The translations under genes and the position numbers were made by a program. The notes below the pieces were generated by a model, which was not told where the DNA came from, made no database searches, and worked only from the letters and a program-made list of their open reading frames with translations. A stretch of 64,000 bases of DNA from Trichomonas vaginalis G3 (taxonomy: Eukaryota > Parabasalia > Trichomonadida > Trichomonadidae): contig NC_067206.1 in NCBI RefSeq assembly GCF_026262505.1, positions 12,171,507 through 12,235,506 on the forward strand, in the 5' to 3' direction. The stretch's first letter is position 1. Every line of letters begins with the position of its first letter. Positions 60,890-64,000 of the stretch are shown here, piece after piece.

Positions 60890-61703
60890 ATTCGACGACA
60901 GTTTCGACGGATCCAGCAGCCTGGTTAGATATAGCCTGTTGAATTGAGAGCATTCCGTTGCCTTTAAACCTGAAACTCGTTTCAGATGACAAAGCCATTG
61001 CTTTCAAGACAGGAACAAGCGAGGATATAGGGTAACATGCTTCGAATGGTTCACAGAGGTCGAATTTCGGTCTTTGGGCCATGAGAAGTCCGAAATCCAT
61101 TGTAGATCTGACTGTTCCGAAGCCTCCTTCCATTTTGACCTCGAAAAGCCTGGCAACAGCATCTATGACCATCTTAATTGGAACAGTATTCTTTGTCGTT
61201 GCATCAGGAAGCACAAACATCTCTTTTACAATTGATGATCGAATCATAAACGAAGCAACTTCAACAGAGTCGGGCGCTGAGAAGGCTTTGGACAGAGTCA
61301 TGTTATTGACTTGTGCTGTAGGGTAGTAAAGAGTTCTAATCGTACAATTTGTTGTTGAAAGGCCATCTGTGATTTCAACTTGTATTTCGGCATCGTTCTT
61401 TGACCTTATTTCGAGTTCTGTAGCAGTTTCTGAGAATAGTTTTATACATTTAACAAATTTTGTTAAGTTGATTCTAAATTCGAAGTTTTCTTCCCTGACA
61501 AGTGTATAATTCTGGAATAATCCAGCTCTAAGAAGGACACTTGCTTGTATTGTTGTAGAATCTTCAGTTAATATCAAAATTCCATCGTTTGAAACACTTG
61601 CTGAACATAATTGGTCTTCTTGGTCTTTCCAGGCAACAGCCATAAGTGCTTGGGCAAGGAATTTAGGGTTGTTAGTCGAACAAGAGAAGATTAAATCGGA
61701 CAT
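60855..61703 (-). CDS. RAD1: Rad1 (9-1-1 checkpoint clamp subunit)
   Basis: 282 aa. Rad1, with Rad9 and Hus1, forms the PCNA-like 9-1-1 ring loaded at damaged DNA to start checkpoint signalling. Features are FLAQALMAVAWKDQEDQLCS, then DGILILTED, the GLFQNYTL and EFRINLTKFVKCIKLF block (FRINL is typical of Rad1), and the C-terminal YPISSLVPVLKAMALSS with SFRFKGNGMLSIQQAI. These fit Rad1 better than PCNA, which has different interdomain and C-terminal motifs. The full length is plausible for the family. The start is fixed by TCATTTT, whose last base adjoins the ATG. Confidence 0.88.
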   Translation of the reverse strand: MSDLIFSCSTNNPKFLAQALMAVAWKDQEDQLCSASVSNDGILILTEDSTTIQASVLLRAGLFQNYTLVREENFEFRINLTKFVKCIKLFSETATELEIRSKNDAEIQVEITDGLSTTNCTIRTLYYPTAQVNNMTLSKAFSAPDSVEVASFMIRSSIVKEMFVLPDATTKNTVPIKMVIDAVARLFEVKMEGGFGTVRSTMDFGLLMAQRPKFDLCEPFEACYPISSLVPVLKAMALSSETSFRFKGNGMLSIQQAISNQAAGSVETVVEFILQPLEDNTL

Positions 61704-61710
61704 AAAATGA
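61704..61710 (-). promoter_or_regulatory. Initiator of Rad1
   Basis: On the minus strand TCATTTT runs directly into ATG (AATTCATTTTATG). A very short leader, as is usual in trichomonads. Confidence 0.65.
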
Positions 61711-61985
61711 ATTGAATTTTTTTTTCAATATCCTCAAGGAAGTTGCTTTGTTTTTTTCTTCAAAATTATCGTACTTCACTTTTTGCTACTTCACCACTCT
61801 ATGAAAAACAAGAGAATATTGCCTGCATGTTCATAACTTCTCAATTTTGATGCGGATTCAAATATTTATTGACTAGATAAGGTTCGGTATTCATCTCATC
61901 TCAATATTGAGAGGATGTGGCTAAAAAATCAATATTCTCTCAATTTCAAAAATAGTTTATAGCTTGAAAACATACTTCCTTGACA

Positions 61986-62103
61986 TCTGCTTATAATGCT
62001 TTATATGGTGCACATATCAATGAAAAAGATAATTTTGGAAAAACATCTCTCCATATTGCACCAAAAAATAATAATTAAAAAGAAATTGCAGTACTCCAAG
62101 CCT
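61986..62103 (+). pseudogene. Ankyrin repeat remnant
   Basis: Reads GAHINEKDNFGKTSLHIA followed by NNN, stop, KEIAVLQAL: one consensus-like trichomonad ankyrin unit interrupted by a stop codon. No start or neighbouring repeats in frame. Confidence 0.75.
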
Positions 62104-62581
62104 TATTCTGAAGATCTGTAGACATGCCCGAGAATCTCACTAGTCAATGAGCGATGCTAGTCGAAAATGTATGTATCCTGCGCACCCTCGTCAACCTGCG
62201 TTTGAATGCTGCACGAATGATGCCGGAAAAACATACGGCATCCTCCTTACAGACAGCCTGCGTATGCTCGTTTAATGGTGTTGCGAGTAAATCACACCAA
62301 TTTGTTCGTGTCACTCTTGTACTTTTGTATCTTATTGAAAATTCCAAAAATCTTCAAATCGAAAATATGATGCATATACTATTCTTTCATATTGTTACAC
62401 TTTATAAATCTTTGTTTGAAATGGCCTCAACGACTTCATTTTTCCAAATCTATTGAATTCTTCATATTGGTATGTTCACATATGAATTTTTTATAAAATT
62501 TTTGTTTATTAGAATAATATCATCTAAAAACAATTATAAGATATAAAAAATTTTAATCGGACATTTATAAATTTAATTTTT
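62104..62581. other. Intergenic DNA upstream of pseudokinase
   Basis: Includes a relatively G+C-rich patch (62110-62330) with no convincing coding sense; a 100-codon plus ORF at 62154 lacks protein-like features. No TCA-type initiator is evident close to 62582. Confidence 0.4.
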
Positions 62582-63625
62582 ATGATTCCTCGCGTGGGCC
62601 ACGTCGATCTTTTTTCTAACAATGAAAGAGTCGAAAAGGCTCTTAGTGAGCTCAAACATTTTTGCACTCTTTTCAAGCCAGAAAGCCAAAAAGAAGTTTT
62701 TCAGAGTATTGTTGAAGAAATCATGCAACGCCAGTACACAAAGAGTCTTGGAGTTGATTTACAACCAACAGAAATTGTCAATGAAGATAAATATTCAAGA
62801 TTTGAAACAGAATTCACAGTTGTTGTTAAAATTTTTGAATCAAAAAACACAGTTGTTCTTGCCGCAGTTAACCATATTGATCGCCTTATCTATTGTATTA
62901 AGCGTACATCGTTCGAAATGGACACAGTTGATCCGCAAGACGTAATGAGAGAAGCATCAATTCTTCAAGAGCTTGTTCACCCTAATATCGCTAAATACAA
63001 CAACTCATGGATAGAGTTTGCTGTTGATGGTAAGGTTTCCGAGTACTTAGATCCACAAGATAGCAAACCTCTGCAAAATATGAAAATTGAATTTTTATTT
63101 TACATTCAAACGGAGTTATGTTCACGCGATAACATTCTCAAGGCATGCAAGGACCAAGATATGACAAATATACTCGATTTACTCGCAGATGCCGCTTCAG
63201 GAATTTCATATATTCATCATAAGAACATTGTTCACTGCAACATCAAGCCATCAAATATTCTTATGAGTATCGATGGAATTCCTAAGCTCTGTGACTTCGG
63301 AAGAGCTTATTTGATTACGAATCCATCGAAAATTTCTCAAATACAAGAAAAAGATTCATTTGCAGCACCAGAATTCCCAGAAAATATTGCAACAAGTTGC
63401 GATGTCTACAGCTTTGCTCTAATCAGCGTCCTTGCTCTCACAGGCTCAGATGAAACGAAATTAGCAGAAATCAAAGAAAATTTCCCTCAAATGGAAGATG
63501 TTCCTGAACAAGTTGTGTCTATTATCAAGGAATGCTTAGATGAAAACCCAGAAAATCGACCTCAAATCGACTCTGTTATTGATGTTTTCGAATCTGCTTC
63601 AAACGAGTTATCTGAAATTGAGTAA
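62582..63625 (+). CDS. PEK/GCN2-like protein pseudokinase
   Basis: 347 aa. Kinase fold with an N-terminal 80-residue helical extension. The Gly loop is not recognisable, but Lys is kept (LIYCIKRTSFEMD). The catalytic loop reads HCNIKPSN instead of HRDxKPxN, so Arg and the catalytic Asp are lost. DFGRA and AAPE are kept. LQELVHPNIAKYNNSWIE and the acidic insert in the N-lobe resemble eIF2-alpha kinases (PEK/GCN2) and Wee1-like enzymes. Probably a scaffold or regulatory pseudokinase; a Cys replaces the usual Arg of HRD. Tentative as to family, firm as to kinase fold and missing Asp. Confidence 0.82.
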   Translation: MIPRVGHVDLFSNNERVEKALSELKHFCTLFKPESQKEVFQSIVEEIMQRQYTKSLGVDLQPTEIVNEDKYSRFETEFTVVVKIFESKNTVVLAAVNHIDRLIYCIKRTSFEMDTVDPQDVMREASILQELVHPNIAKYNNSWIEFAVDGKVSEYLDPQDSKPLQNMKIEFLFYIQTELCSRDNILKACKDQDMTNILDLLADAASGISYIHHKNIVHCNIKPSNILMSIDGIPKLCDFGRAYLITNPSKISQIQEKDSFAAPEFPENIATSCDVYSFALISVLALTGSDETKLAEIKENFPQMEDVPEQVVSIIKECLDENPENRPQIDSVIDVFESASNELSEIE

Positions 63626-63719
63626 TTTATTACACATTTTGTTTGTTTAGTATTTTAAATGATCTGTTTATTTACTTATGTTATTTTTTTTTAAAGAGTT
63701 ACATGGGTTATTTTTCAAT

Positions 63720-64000
63720 TAGAGTCAAATGGGCGTAAGTACTTTTGTTGGAATATTTTTATTTGCACCGTGCGAAATAAGAAGTTCAACAGTTTCTTTA
63801 CTATTTTATTGTTATGATTTATGAAGCGCGGTTTCCCCATCTTCATCTTTTTCATTGAAATTTAATATGAAATAAAAAGATCAGCAGTTTCTTTATTATT
63901 ATTTTCTGCTGCAATATGGAGTGCAGTTTTCCATATTTATTTTTTCATTGACATTTGCACTGTGAGAAATAAGAAATTCGGCTTTTTCTTTGGATGATCT
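63720..64000 (-). pseudogene. Degraded ankyrin-repeat gene (partial)
   Basis: On the minus strand from the window end: KEKAEFLISHSANVNEK, then TALHIAAENNNKETADLF and later SKETVELLISHGANKN, in shifting frames with stops. At least three ankyrin units of the GANVNEKD...TALHIAA type can be seen. It is clearly decayed and continues beyond 64000. Confidence 0.75.

Noticed and set aside
60855..61703. PCNA
   Set aside because: A clamp fold is evident, but the EFRINL block and the LVPVLKAM...MLSIQQAI C-terminus match Rad1 better.
62154..62456. 100-aa plus ORF in a G+C-richer patch
   Set aside because: No family resemblance and no promoter element; overlaps an equally good minus ORF.

Overview
The window looks like nuclear DNA of a trichomonad parabasalid, most likely Trichomonas vaginalis or a close relative. 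The sequence is A+T-rich, the genes appear intronless and closely packed, and several have a trichomonad initiator (TCA followed by pyrimidine and T/A-rich bases) 1-40 bp before the ATG. Lineage-typical content includes Maverick/Polinton elements with an adenine methyltransferase, a leishmanolysin (GP63)-like protease, a CK1-type kinase, and ankyrin proteins with many decayed ankyrin remnants. No tRNA or rRNA gene was found.

Layout. 1-1474: one end of a Maverick (element 1, MTase end). 1475-13329: a clean block of host genes (Ras-like GTPase, CENP-X-like histone fold, SIW14-type phosphatase, CK1 kinase, a four-helix membrane protein, RRP1/Nop52, a BTB-like/ankyrin protein, an alpha-helical protein). 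13330-27797: a second Maverick (element 2), inverted relative to element 1, so that the MTase ends of both face the host block. It has terminal inverted repeats, MTase, small amphipathic capsid-associated-like proteins, a phage-tail-fibre-like protein, a retroviral-type integrase, the N-terminal part of a protein-primed DNA polymerase B, and candidate capsid genes. From about 16.5 kb onward its genes are broken by single-base indels. 28.2-36.1 kb: a 21-bp satellite that reads on the minus strand as E/R/K-rich heptads and lies in the transposase frame after one TGA and one frameshift. 36.1-45.3 kb: an indel-riddled copy of a locus (DDE transposase, GP63-like, Grp170-like Hsp70, Lys/Asp-rich protein, coiled-coil protein, glycosyltransferase-like protein). 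45.3-47.0 kb: a Maverick fragment with the DNA polymerase B C-terminal part. 47.0-47.6 kb: satellite again. 47.6-56.9 kb: the same locus again, with its host genes intact. 56.8-64 kb: unknown genes, a catalytically degenerate prolyl-tRNA-synthetase-like protein, Rad1 of the 9-1-1 clamp, a PEK/GCN2-like pseudokinase, and ankyrin debris.

How the parts relate. The host genes are ordinary and mostly unrelated housekeeping genes. The Maverick genes form a virus-like module (integrase, polymerase, candidate capsid, fibre and methyltransferase genes) packed tail-to-tail or with tiny divergent promoters. The two 9.2-kb copies differ almost only by small indels. With a 25-N gap nearby, this suggests that about 16.5-47 kb is an unpolished or partly duplicated stretch of assembly, so frameshifts there should not be read as pseudogenes without raw-read checks.
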